Assembly: GCF_001418655.1 (NCBI RefSeq)
Contig: NZ_LIQZ01000181.1
Location: 1 to 42,700 of the forward strand
DNA length: 42,700 nucleotides
Reading direction: 5' to 3'
Source of the DNA: Streptomyces phaeochromogenes
GTDB taxonomy: Bacteria; Actinomycetota; Actinomycetes; Streptomycetales; Streptomycetaceae
Shown here: positions 7,247 to 14,694 of the stretch, one piece after another
Layout: every line of letters starts with the position of its first letter
How positions within the stretch are numbered: the stretch's first letter is position 1
Notes under the pieces: generated by a model
What the model saw: only the letters and a program-made list of their open reading frames with translations
Databases searched by the model: none
What the model was told of the DNA's origin: nothing
Made by a program: the position numbers and the translations under genes

Positions 7247-7272
7247 CTGAACAGCTCTGAACAGCTCTGAAC
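7247..7272 (+). promoter_or_regulatory. 10-base direct repeats before the response regulator
   Basis: CTGAACAGCT occurs at 7247-7256 and 7257-7266, with a third partial CTGAAC at 7267-7272. The units resemble the repeats before htrA (CTSA...AGCT) and suggest autoregulation by the OmpR-family regulator encoded next. Confidence 0.55.
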
Positions 7273-7328
7273 GTGCGAGGCTGAAAGCGCCCCGACCACG
7301 TCCCACCGCACCCGAGGAACTGACCGCG

Positions 7329-8060
7329 ATGAGCCCCGCCGAAGGCGACCGTGAACCCCAGCGCATCCTGATCGTCGACGACGAGCCGGCCGTGCGCGAA
7401 GCACTCCAGCGCAGCCTCGCCTTCGAGGGTTACGACACCGAGGTCGCCGTCGACGGCGCGGACGCCCTGGAGAAGTCCACGGTGTACCAGCCCGACCTGG
7501 TCGTCCTCGACATCCAGATGCCGCGGATGGACGGCCTGACCGCCGCCCGCCGGATGCGCGGCGCGGGCACCACGACGCCGATCCTCATGCTGACGGCCCG
7601 CGACACGGTCGGCGACCGCGTCACCGGCCTCGACGCCGGCGCCGACGACTATCTGGTCAAGCCCTTCGAACTCGACGAACTCTTCGCCCGCGTACGGGCG
7701 TTGCTGCGCCGCAGCTCCTACGCCGCCGCGGCGGTCGGCGCGCCCGCGGACGACGCGCTCACCTTCGGCGACCTCCGCATGGACCTCGCGACGCGCGAGG
7801 TCACGCGGAGTGGGCGGCCGGTCGAGCTGACCCGCACGGAGTTCACCCTGCTGGAGATGTTCCTCGCCCACCCGCGCCAGGTCCTCACCCGCGAGCAGAT
7901 CCTGAAGGCGGTGTGGGGCTTCGACTTCGAGCCGTCGTCCAACTCCCTTGATGTGTACGTGATGTACCTCCGCCGCAAGACCGAGGCGGGCGGCGAGCCT
8001 CGTCTTGTGCACACGGTGCGGGGTGTGGGGTACGTGTTGCGGTCGGGTGGGGCGGAGTGA
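7329..8060 (+). CDS. cssR: OmpR-family response regulator, CssR-like
   Basis: The 243-residue protein has a receiver domain (RILIVDDEP; phospho-acceptor Asp61 in VVLDIQMP; conserved Thr in MLTARD; Lys111 in LVKPF) and a C-terminal winged helix (TEFTLLEMFLAHPRQVLTRE ... YVMYLRRKTEAGG). The ATG has GAGGA about 10 bases upstream. It overlaps the kinase gene by 4 bases (GTGA), so the pair is co-translated. Position right after an htrA-type gene matches CssRS, the secretion-stress system of S. lividans. The symbol rests on that synteny, not on an alignment. Confidence 0.93.
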   Translation: MSPAEGDREPQRILIVDDEPAVREALQRSLAFEGYDTEVAVDGADALEKSTVYQPDLVVLDIQMPRMDGLTAARRMRGAGTTTPILMLTARDTVGDRVTGLDAGADDYLVKPFELDELFARVRALLRRSSYAAAAVGAPADDALTFGDLRMDLATREVTRSGRPVELTRTEFTLLEMFLAHPRQVLTREQILKAVWGFDFEPSSNSLDVYVMYLRRKTEAGGEPRLVHTVRGVGYVLRSGGAE

Positions 8061-9517
8061 AGCGCGTAGTACGCCGGTTCACCTCCCTCCCGATCCGGGC
8101 CCGGCTGTCGCTTCTGGTCGCGGCGGCGGTGGCGTTCGCCGTGGCGGCCGTGTCGGTGACGTGCTGGTTCATCGTGCAGGGAAAGCTGTACGACCAGGTC
8201 GACGACGACCTGCAAGCGGCCGCCAGACCTCAGCCGTACTCACAGGTCGAGGCCGCACTGGACAGCTGCACCCAGACACCGCTGCCGAAGAACGACGACT
8301 TCGGCGCCCGGGACACCTACTACCTGCAACTGGTCAAGGCGGACGGAACGCCCTGCGTCTCGGTGAACTCCGAAGGCACGGTCAAGGTCACCAGCGACGA
8401 CACGGACGTGATCAAGAACTCGGACAACGAAAACGGGATCTTCCGCAACGGAACCGACACCGACGGGAACGCCGTACGCATCCTGACGATTCCTCTGACC
8501 GTCACTCAGGGCCCCAGCCGGCCGCAGCTGTACGCCGACACGGCACTCCTCATCGGCATGCCCCTCAAGAGCACCCAGAGCACCCTGAACGACCTGGCCC
8601 TCATCCTGCTCCTCGTCTCCGGCATCGGAGTCCTCGGCGCCGGCGCCGCCGGTCTCGCGGTCGCCCGTGCGGGCCTGCGGCCGGTCGACAAGCTCACCGA
8701 GGCCGTGGAACACGTGGCCCGTACCGAGGACCTCTCCGTGCGCATCCCGGTGGAGGAGGAGAGCGAGGACGAGGTCGCCCGGCTCTCCCGTTCCTTCAAC
8801 TCGATGACGAGCGCCCTGGCCAGTTCCCGCGAACTCCAGCAACAACTCATCGCCGACGCCGGTCACGAACTGCGTACCCCCCTCACCTCCCTCCGTACGA
8901 ACATCGAGCTGCTCACCCGCAGTGAGGAGACGGGGCGGCCCATCCCCGAGGCGGACCGCAAGGCGCTGCTCGCGTCCGTGAAGGCGCAGATGACCGAACT
9001 GGCCGCGCTGATCGGTGACTTGCAGACGCTGTCGCGGTCGGACGCGGGGACGCCGGCGGACCGTGTGCAGGTGGTGTCGTTGCAGGACACCGTGGAGGCG
9101 GCCCTGCGCCGGGCCCGTCTGCGCGGCCCGGAGCTGACGATCACGGCGAACGTGGACCCCTGGTTCGTACGGGCGGAGCCCTCCGCGCTGGAGCGGGCCA
9201 TCGTGAACATCCTCGACAACGCGGTGAAGTTCAGCCCCGAGGGCGGCGCGGTCGACGTGACCCTCAAGGACGGCGAACTGACCGTACGGGACCACGGCCC
9301 GGGCATCCCCGCCGACGAACTCCCGCACGTCTTCGACCGCTTCTGGCGCTCCCCCAGCGCACGGGCGCTCCCCGGCTCGGGCCTGGGCCTGTCCATCGTG
9401 GCCCGTACGGTCCAACAGGCGGGCGGCGACGTGGCGTTGAGCCCGGCCGAGGGCGGCGGCACGGTGGCGACGATCCGGTTGCCCGGCGCCCCGACACCGC
9501 CGCCCGCGCTGGACTGA
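8057..9517 (+). CDS. cssS: Sensor histidine kinase, CssS-like
   Basis: The 486-residue membrane kinase has a first transmembrane helix at about 17-39, an extracellular sensor of about 135 residues with two Cys, and a second helix at about 178-203. A HAMP linker follows (GLRPVDKLTEAVEHV). Then come the dimerisation and phospho-acceptor region (His270 in DAGHELRTPLTSL) and the ATPase with N box (NILDNAVKF), G1 box (DHGPGIP) and G2 box (GSGLGLSI). The start is GTG overlapping the regulator stop. It probably senses misfolded secreted protein outside the membrane and phosphorylates the adjacent regulator. Confidence 0.93.
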   Translation: MKRVVRRFTSLPIRARLSLLVAAAVAFAVAAVSVTCWFIVQGKLYDQVDDDLQAAARPQPYSQVEAALDSCTQTPLPKNDDFGARDTYYLQLVKADGTPCVSVNSEGTVKVTSDDTDVIKNSDNENGIFRNGTDTDGNAVRILTIPLTVTQGPSRPQLYADTALLIGMPLKSTQSTLNDLALILLLVSGIGVLGAGAAGLAVARAGLRPVDKLTEAVEHVARTEDLSVRIPVEEESEDEVARLSRSFNSMTSALASSRELQQQLIADAGHELRTPLTSLRTNIELLTRSEETGRPIPEADRKALLASVKAQMTELAALIGDLQTLSRSDAGTPADRVQVVSLQDTVEAALRRARLRGPELTITANVDPWFVRAEPSALERAIVNILDNAVKFSPEGGAVDVTLKDGELTVRDHGPGIPADELPHVFDRFWRSPSARALPGSGLGLSIVARTVQQAGGDVALSPAEGGGTVATIRLPGAPTPPPALD

Positions 9518-9520
9518 GGC

Positions 9521-9538
9521 GGCCCTTCCCCGAGGGCC
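9521..9538. terminator. Short hairpin between convergent genes
   Basis: GGCCCT (9521-9526) pairs with AGGGCC (9533-9538) across a 6-base loop, between the kinase stop and the stop of the minus-strand membrane protein. It could serve both strands. Confidence 0.5.
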
Positions 9539-9542
9539 GGTC

Positions 9543-10682
9543 TCAGCCCGCCTGGGACGGGGTCTGCTTCATTCCGTCGACCACGGCACGGTTCTTGATG
9601 GCCATGGTGAAGTTCACCGTGCCGGGCTTGATCAGGATGCCCTCTTCCTTGATCTGCTTCACCTGGACATTGCGCGCACCGAGGTAGACATGGGTCTTCT
9701 TGTCGAAGATCCACTCCTCGCGCTGCCCGCTGGTGTCGTCCAGCCGGGCCACCGCCACCCCGTGCCGGCCGGCCGCGTCCACCGCGTCGTCGACGACGAC
9801 GACACCCGGGATCTTGGCGGCGGCCTCGAACAGCGCCGGGTAGAGCTCCGCCGGCGGGTAGCTCTCGGCGAGCAGATCACCGATGGTGGCGAAGGCCTGC
9901 TGGTCGGGGGTGTTCCCCTGACCCTTGGTCTCCTTGTAGATCTTGGCCAGCAGTGCGTCCGGGTCGGTGGTCAGCTTGGTCAGGTAGTCGTACGACGGGC
10001 TGCCCAGGTGCGCCTTCGGGGTGTTGCCCTGCTCGTCGGGCAGGCTCAGGGTCTCGCCCTCGGGGCCGTCGTTGACGGCGGGGTCGATCAGCCAGCCCTT
10101 GACGCCGTCCGGGGACTCCCAGATCTGCCGGCGGTGCAGTTCGTGGCTGGCCAGGCTGGACTTGTCGTCGACGGTCTTCACGAAGGTGTCGGCCAGCACT
10201 GACTCGATGTAGATGTACTGGCCGGGCTTGACGGTCGGGTGGTCGCCCTCGGCCGCCGCCAGCGAGATCTGGTCGAGCAGCTGGGGCACGCCCTTCGTGG
10301 ACGCGGTACCGACGTCGGTGGTCAGGGCCGGTCCGGTGGCTACGCCACTGTCCCGAACCCCGCTGCCGTCGCCGCCGACCGTCACCACTCCGGCGATGAC
10401 CACCGCGGACAGGGCCGCAGCCATCGCGGGCAGCGTGATCGCGGGACGCGGCAGCCGGAACCGCCGGGCCTTCTGAGGCGCCGCGGCGGTCATCCCCGTA
10501 GCCCCCGTCGTCGCCGTGTGCTCTTCCCGCTGGACCTGCTGAACCTGCTCGTCGATCTGGGCCATCAGACGCTCCTTGTGGAACTGGTGGCGGCCCGTCG
10601 GCAGGTCACGCGCCGTCTGGGACAGGAGCTGTGCCTCCTGGTCCCACTCGGCAGGGTGCTGCCGGGACGTGTTCGCGTTCAT
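9543..10682 (-). CDS. CU044_5270 family membrane protein paired with an ECF sigma factor
   Basis: The 379-residue protein has an N-terminal cytoplasmic part of about 80 residues, one transmembrane helix (about 81-103) and a large external domain (from VPQLLDQISLAAAEGDHPTV to the end). That layout and sequence pattern match the actinobacterial CU044_5270 family found next to sigma factors. Its ATG overlaps the sigma stop by 4 bases (ATGA), so the two are coupled. It is probably an anti-sigma or signal-reading partner, though no zinc-binding anti-sigma motif is seen. That role is inferred from the pairing. Confidence 0.88.
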   Translation of the reverse strand: MNANTSRQHPAEWDQEAQLLSQTARDLPTGRHQFHKERLMAQIDEQVQQVQREEHTATTGATGMTAAAPQKARRFRLPRPAITLPAMAAALSAVVIAGVVTVGGDGSGVRDSGVATGPALTTDVGTASTKGVPQLLDQISLAAAEGDHPTVKPGQYIYIESVLADTFVKTVDDKSSLASHELHRRQIWESPDGVKGWLIDPAVNDGPEGETLSLPDEQGNTPKAHLGSPSYDYLTKLTTDPDALLAKIYKETKGQGNTPDQQAFATIGDLLAESYPPAELYPALFEAAAKIPGVVVVDDAVDAAGRHGVAVARLDDTSGQREEWIFDKKTHVYLGARNVQVKQIKEEGILIKPGTVNFTMAIKNRAVVDGMKQTPSQAG

Positions 10683-11371
10683 CGGTTTCCTTCCTGTGCG
10701 GGCCGGATCGCATTTACGTGATCGCCTCTTGTCTGTCGTACGGGGCGGGTGCCTTCCCGTTTCTCGCGAACTTTCTTGAACGAGATGTCGGCGGCAGGGC
10801 TCCCCAACCCCCCTTGAGACATGGCGAGTTGAGGCATCGCAAGCTGGGCCTCGGCGATCGAACGCAGTTTCTTGCGGGCGCGGGAGAGGCGGGAGGCGAC
10901 CGTCCCGACGGGAATGCCGAGCGCCTCCGCCGCGGCCTCGTAGTCCAGGCCCTCCCCCAGGCAGAGCGTGATGACCTCGCGCTCCGGTCTGCGCAGGCTC
11001 GCGAGCGCGGTGAGGGCCGTGGCGAGCCGGTGCCGGTCGTCGACGCGGTCGGCGACCTCCTCGGCGTGGTCGGGCACGGCGAGCTCGGCCGCGGCGGCGG
11101 CGTTCGCGGCGCGGCGGTAGCGCCGGTTGCTGCGGTACTGGTTGCGCGCCGTGTTCGTGGCGATCCCCAGCAGCCAGGGCCGCAGCGAGCCGCCCTCCGG
11201 GTCGACCCTGTCGCGCAGCTTCCACGCCTCCATGAAGGTCGCGGCCATCACGTCCTCGGCCGTCGACCAGTCCGCGGTCAGCCGGAAGGCGTGGTTGTAG
11301 ACCGCACGGGCGTACGCGTCGAAGAGTTCGGCGAAAGCGCTCGAATCCCCGGCCCGTATCCGGGTTCGCAT
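10679..11371 (-). CDS. ECF-type RNA polymerase sigma factor
   Basis: The 230-residue protein has region 2 (FAELFDAYARAVYNHAFRLT, DWSTAEDVMAATFMEAW) and region 4 (LRRPEREVITLCLGEGLDYE ... GIPVGTVASRLSRARKKLR). A basic tail of about 50 residues follows. ATG at 11371 was preferred to the in-frame GTG at 11383 because AGAGG then sits 11 bases upstream, whereas it would overlap the GTG. The downstream overlapping gene encodes a single-pass membrane partner. A Crp-like dyad lies about 48-63 bases upstream of the start. Confidence 0.92.
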   Translation of the reverse strand: MRTRIRAGDSSAFAELFDAYARAVYNHAFRLTADWSTAEDVMAATFMEAWKLRDRVDPEGGSLRPWLLGIATNTARNQYRSNRRYRRAANAAAAAELAVPDHAEEVADRVDDRHRLATALTALASLRRPEREVITLCLGEGLDYEAAAEALGIPVGTVASRLSRARKKLRSIAEAQLAMPQLAMSQGGLGSPAADISFKKVREKREGTRPVRQTRGDHVNAIRPAQEGNR

Positions 11372-11418
11372 ATGAGTGGTCACCTCTATGAGCTGTACGG
11401 CGGGAGGGGCCGCCTTCC

Positions 11419-11434
11419 CGTGAGCTGCGTCACA
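11419..11434. promoter_or_regulatory. Crp-like binding site upstream of the sigma factor
   Basis: CGTGA-N6-TCACA differs by one base from the TGTGA-N6-TCACA dyad bound by Crp-family proteins, including Streptomyces Crp. It lies 36 bases beyond the alternative GTG start of the sigma gene, a position suited to promoter control. Confidence 0.35.
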
Positions 11435-11555
11435 GGGAGGGCGGGGCCGGGTTTGCCCGCGAGGCGAGGCCCGTGCGAGTCTCGGGCATCATCTCTCCGA
11501 AAGGCTGACCGCGATGCTCGGCATGGTTCCAGGTCTGGTCCTCGGCGACTCCCCC

Positions 11556-11577
11556 TCCCGCGCTTCGACGCGGGAGC
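11556..11577. other. Hairpin with CTTCGA loop
   Basis: CTCCCGCG (11556-11563) pairs perfectly with CGCGGGAG (11570-11577) around a loop holding TTCG. It lies about 150 bases before the methyltransferase start, either in its leader or ending a short upstream RNA. No T-run follows. Confidence 0.5.
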
Positions 11578-11729
11578 GGTAGCCCCTTCCTGCCCGACCT
11601 ACGAGCCCGTCGTACCGCGCGACACCGCGAGACGGGCCGTCTGCCACGCACGGCGGCTTCCCCACTTCCCCGGCTCCTCGTCGAAGTGCTCTTCGTGCCC
11701 ACCGCACGTTCGAACACGAGGAGTACGTC

Positions 11730-12893
11730 GTGTCTGCGACGCCCACGATCAGCTGGTCCGAAGACGTATCCGCCCGATCCGCCCAGCCTGCCCAACCTGC
11801 CCGATCCGCCCACTGGCACTCGGAGAGCTGCGCACCGCCTCCCCACCGGGTCGTGGTAGCCGACGACCGCACGAAAGCCGCTACGGCCTACCAACTGGCC
11901 TGCGAGGGAACGGCGTTGCTGTGGCGGGGCGACTTCCACAACGCGCGCCAGCTGCTCCGGGCGATGGGCCGCCGCATCGACCGGAAAGCGAATCCCGCCC
12001 GGCCCGACGCCACCCCGGCCGAGTCCTTCCACCTGCACCGCCGGGCCCGCGGCCACCGCGCCCGCGTACTGGGCAAACTCCTGGTCCTGCTGGAGGACGA
12101 CCACTCCCTGACCCTGCGCCGGGCGCCCGACGTACGCCGGGCATGCACCGAGGCGTACGGTCCACCGCGAGGCGGCCGGGTGGTCTCCCTCACGGAGCTG
12201 CTGGGTGTCATCGGGGCACATCAGTGGCGCGAGAAGGGTGTGGAGGTGCCGGCCCTCGGGGACGGCGTCCGCGTCCATCCCCACTACGGCGTGTTCTCGC
12301 CGGTCAGGGGTGAGTACGTCGACCTGGTGGCGCAGGCACCGCTGCCCGCGAACCCGCGTACGGCCTTCGACCTCGGTACGGGAACGGGGGTGCTGGCCGC
12401 CGTACTGGCCCGCCGGGGCCTCTCCCACGTCGTGGCCACCGACATCAGCCCGCGCGCTCTGGCCTGCGCCCGCGAGAACGCCGGCCGGCTGGGCCTCGCC
12501 GGCCGCGTCGAGGTCGGCGGCCCCGACCTCTATCCCGAGGGCCGCGCCGACCTGGTGGTCTGCAACCCGCCCTGGCTCCCCGCCCGTCCGACCTCCACCG
12601 TCGAACAGGGCGTGTACGACCCGGACGGCACGATGCTCCACGGTTTCCTGCACGGCCTGGCCGCCCACCTCAACCCAGGAGGCGAGGGCTGGCTCGTCCT
12701 GTCCGACCTGGCGGAACACCTGGGCCTGAGAACCCGCGAGGCCCTGCTGACCGCCATCACGACGGCGGGCCTACGCGTGACGGACCGCCTCGACACGAGC
12801 CCCCGCCACCCCCGGGCCCGGGACACCACGGACCCACTCCACCGGGTCCGAGCCGCCGAAGTCACTTCACTTTGGCGCTTGATCCCCGACTGA
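11730..12893 (+). CDS. Class I SAM-dependent methyltransferase (HemK/RlmG-like)
   Basis: The 387-residue protein has an N-terminal part of about 200 residues without a known motif and a Rossmann methyltransferase core. Motif I is DLGTGTG at 214-220, the acidic post-I strand is VVATDIS, and the NPPW active-site motif at 279-282 is typical of amino-methylating enzymes of the HemK/PrmC and rRNA guanine-N2 type. The substrate is therefore probably an amide or base nitrogen on a protein or rRNA, but it is not known. The start is GTG with GAGGAG 8 bases upstream. Its last 32 bases overlap the convergent DUF397 gene. Confidence 0.9.
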   Translation: MSATPTISWSEDVSARSAQPAQPARSAHWHSESCAPPPHRVVVADDRTKAATAYQLACEGTALLWRGDFHNARQLLRAMGRRIDRKANPARPDATPAESFHLHRRARGHRARVLGKLLVLLEDDHSLTLRRAPDVRRACTEAYGPPRGGRVVSLTELLGVIGAHQWREKGVEVPALGDGVRVHPHYGVFSPVRGEYVDLVAQAPLPANPRTAFDLGTGTGVLAAVLARRGLSHVVATDISPRALACARENAGRLGLAGRVEVGGPDLYPEGRADLVVCNPPWLPARPTSTVEQGVYDPDGTMLHGFLHGLAAHLNPGGEGWLVLSDLAEHLGLRTREALLTAITTAGLRVTDRLDTSPRHPRARDTTDPLHRVRAAEVTSLWRLIPD

Positions 12894-13080
12894 CGTTCCG
12901 GAGAAAGAGGGCCCAGGGCTCCGCCCCGAAGACCAGGGCGGGGCCCTGCGGGATCTTGCTGTCGCGGACGGGTACGAGGCCGGGGTAGCCGTCGGCGACC
13001 TCGACGCAGTTGTTCGCTCCCCCGTCGCTGTAGCTCGACTTACGCCAGGCAGCGGTGCTGAGGTCAGGGGTGTACTTCAT
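12862..13080 (-). CDS. DUF397 family small protein
   Basis: The 72-residue protein carries the family signature (AAWRKSSYSDGGANNCVEVA, then VRDSK...PALVF). DUF397 proteins are almost always encoded next to XRE regulators with a C-terminal DUF5753, as here, and can act as their antagonists (for example beside whiJ-type genes). The ATG overlaps the XRE stop by 4 bases. The C-terminal tail (FLRNVSRGSSAKVK) is longer than usual and its coding sequence overlaps the end of the opposing methyltransferase gene. Confidence 0.93.
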   Translation of the reverse strand: MKYTPDLSTAAWRKSSYSDGGANNCVEVADGYPGLVPVRDSKIPQGPALVFGAEPWALFLRNVSRGSSAKVK

Positions 13081-13901
13081 GACCTGTGCTCCTCCAGAAC
13101 GCCCCGGATGAACGTCAGTGAGTCCGACGGGGGCAGCGCCAAGTCTCGGAGCTGATCGTAGGACAAACGGTGACGCAGGACCTCCTCCGAGTCGTCGATC
13201 AACTCGCCGCCGCCGTTGCCCTCTTTGTAGGCAACGGCACTCCCGTCCTTCTGCCACAGCAGGGTCAGTGATCCGTCCATGAGGTGGTGCACTCCGGTGG
13301 CGAAGGGGAGCACTTGCAGGACAACGTTCGGCCACATGGCCACGGCCTCGATACGAAGCAGCTGGTCGTCCCAGGTCTTCGCGGTGGCCGCAGAGCGGCG
13401 GAGCGCGTACTCGTCGATGATGAAGCGGACGTTGGGCACCGGGTCCCGGCTCAACAGGAGCTGCCGTCCCATGCGCGCGGCGACTTGTTCGTCAACTTCC
13501 TCGCCGTTGCCAGCTGTTGCCTGAGCGCCAGACAACACCCCACGGGCAAACTCCTCGGTCTGTAGCAGTCCGGGCACTCCCGGGGTGAACAGGTGCACGA
13601 CCCGGGCAGTCGCCTCCAGCCGCATGTACTCCTTGTACTTGTCCTTGAACGCGTCGTGCCGCGCAACCTTCCAGAGCTGAACCAGCAGGTCACCGGACCC
13701 GTAGTAGCGGTCCAGGTCCTCCATGACCGCCAGCTTGGACAGCCGCTTGCCCGCTTCCAGGCGGCTCAGATAGCTCTTGTCGTACGCCGTTTCCTGGGCC
13801 AGTTGCCCCAGTGACTTCCCGGCCTTCTCCCTCAGGTGCCGAAGGGTCCGCCCGAGCCCCGCGAGCCCCGAATCCCCTGCCCCGTCAACAAGTTCGCCCA
13901 C
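13077..13901 (-). CDS. XRE-type regulator with DUF5753 domain (WhiJ-like)
   Basis: The 274-residue protein has a helix-turn-helix (LRHLREKAGKSLGQLAQETA, YDKSYLSRLEAGKR) in its first 80 residues. A DUF5753 domain follows (from about 100: VVHLFTPGVPGLLQTEEFAR ... RFIIDEYALRR ... LPFATGVHHLMDGSLTLL). Such proteins in Streptomyces, like WhiJ and BldB-linked regulators, affect development or antibiotics together with a DUF397 partner. GTG at 13901 is preferred because AGGGG precedes it by 5 bases; GTG at 13907 is the alternative. A palindromic operator lies just upstream, and a near copy lies inside this gene. Confidence 0.92.
   Translation of the reverse strand: MGELVDGAGDSGLAGLGRTLRHLREKAGKSLGQLAQETAYDKSYLSRLEAGKRLSKLAVMEDLDRYYGSGDLLVQLWKVARHDAFKDKYKEYMRLEATARVVHLFTPGVPGLLQTEEFARGVLSGAQATAGNGEEVDEQVAARMGRQLLLSRDPVPNVRFIIDEYALRRSAATAKTWDDQLLRIEAVAMWPNVVLQVLPFATGVHHLMDGSLTLLWQKDGSAVAYKEGNGGGELIDDSEEVLRHRLSYDQLRDLALPPSDSLTFIRGVLEEHRS
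13516..13536. promoter_or_regulatory. Intragenic copy of the XRE operator-like dyad
   Basis: GTTGCCTG-N5-CAGACAAC lies within the XRE coding sequence, about 365 bases after its start. It matches the upstream site at 13916 in both arms and in the following ACC; only the spacer differs. Confidence 0.55.
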
Positions 13902-13915
13902 CGTCACCCCTAACC

Positions 13916-13937
13916 GTTGCCTGGCGCTCCAGACAAC
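13916..13937. promoter_or_regulatory. Operator-like dyad between the XRE gene and divergent small genes
   Basis: GTTGCCTG (13916-13923) and CAGACAAC (13930-13937) are inverted arms with one mismatch and a 6-base spacer. The site lies 9 bases before the XRE GTG at 13907 and could block its transcription or translation start. Confidence 0.55.
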
Positions 13938-14035
13938 ACCGAACCCCTTCCGCAGCGTACGTCCGAGCAGTGACGATCGAGACACGAACGGTAATCACCG
14001 CTCGTCAAAGCCCCCTCCCGAGAAGGAGCACAGCC

Positions 14036-14260
14036 ATGGGCGAACGCGTCACGAGGCTCTGCGAGTTGCTGTTGCGCGTACTGCTGCCCGCCCGAGGCCG
14101 ACATCGGGCGACGCCCACCACCGCCCCGCGCGACAGACGCGAGCCGTGGGCGCCCGCCGCACCCGCGTGCCGCTGCCAACTCACCCTCGGAGCCCGGTCC
14201 TTCGAGTGGGACACACCCCTCGTACGCCCGTACCTCCGCGACGTGGAGGTGTCCGCATGA
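14036..14260 (+). CDS. Small protein of the XRE/DUF397 module, function unknown
   Basis: The 74-residue Arg/Pro/Ala-rich protein (MGERVTRLCELLLRVLLPAR ... LVRPYLRDVEVSA) has AAGGAG 8 bases before its ATG. Small proteins with the LCELLL...LVRPYL pattern commonly lie divergent from XRE/DUF397 pairs in Streptomyces, as I recall. A short amphipathic or hydrophobic helix is possible at 8-19. Its stop overlaps the next start by 4 bases. No biochemical role is known to me. Confidence 0.75.
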   Translation: MGERVTRLCELLLRVLLPARGRHRATPTTAPRDRREPWAPAAPACRCQLTLGARSFEWDTPLVRPYLRDVEVSA

Positions 14261-14544
14261 CGGGCCCGCTGCGTCTGCTGCCGTGGACGACCCCGGAGGG
14301 CAAGCCCTGCTACCTGAGTACCGACAGCGAGGAGAGCAGGCTCTCCCGGCTCGCCGACGACCTGGAGGCGGCGCAACTGGACTCCGGCGAACAGGTCCTC
14401 ACGGGAGCCAGAGCCGTACTCGCCGACACGGAGGCGGGCGAACGCGCCGTGCGCTTCGCGCTCACCAGGGCGGTGGAGTGCCTGGGAGACGTACTCCGCG
14501 TCGCGGTCAGCCGGGGTGGACGCCTCCCCGGGAACGAGCAGTGA
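14257..14544 (+). CDS. Second small protein of the XRE/DUF397 module, function unknown
   Basis: The 95-residue protein begins MTGPLRLLPWTTPEGKPCYL and continues with an acidic helical segment (SRLADDLEAAQLDSGEQVLT) and a second helix (ERAVRFALTRAVECLGDVLR). The pattern is familiar from genes next to XRE/DUF397 pairs in Streptomyces. It is translationally coupled to the preceding gene (ATGA). Helix-rich and without a signal peptide, it is probably cytoplasmic and could bind the regulator or the DUF397 protein; that is a guess. Confidence 0.78.
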   Translation: MTGPLRLLPWTTPEGKPCYLSTDSEESRLSRLADDLEAAQLDSGEQVLTGARAVLADTEAGERAVRFALTRAVECLGDVLRVAVSRGGRLPGNEQ

Positions 14545-14694
14545 TTTCCTGCTCCGCCCCCTCAGCCCATGAACAGCCGCCCCATGGATGCCCCACAGGC
14601 AATACGCCTACTGTCACTTTCAAGCAGCAGGCGGCACGGGCGCGGAAGCGGCCGTGGAGCCGCCGTGGAAGGCACAGGCACAGGGAGAGCAGCC

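Larger units (their letters stand above)
11384..11729. other. Divergent intergenic region (sigma factor / methyltransferase)
   Basis: This 346-base gap holds a Crp-like dyad (11419-11434), a stable hairpin with a CTTCGA loop (11556-11577) and the GAGGAG ribosome site of the methyltransferase. I see no convincing gene in it. Confidence 0.6.

Noticed and set aside
5750..7366. A 538-codon minus-strand frame covering htrA
   Set aside because: Codon-bias shadow of htrA and the small following frame; Gly/Ala/Arg-rich with no motif, and it runs through the terminator at 7185.
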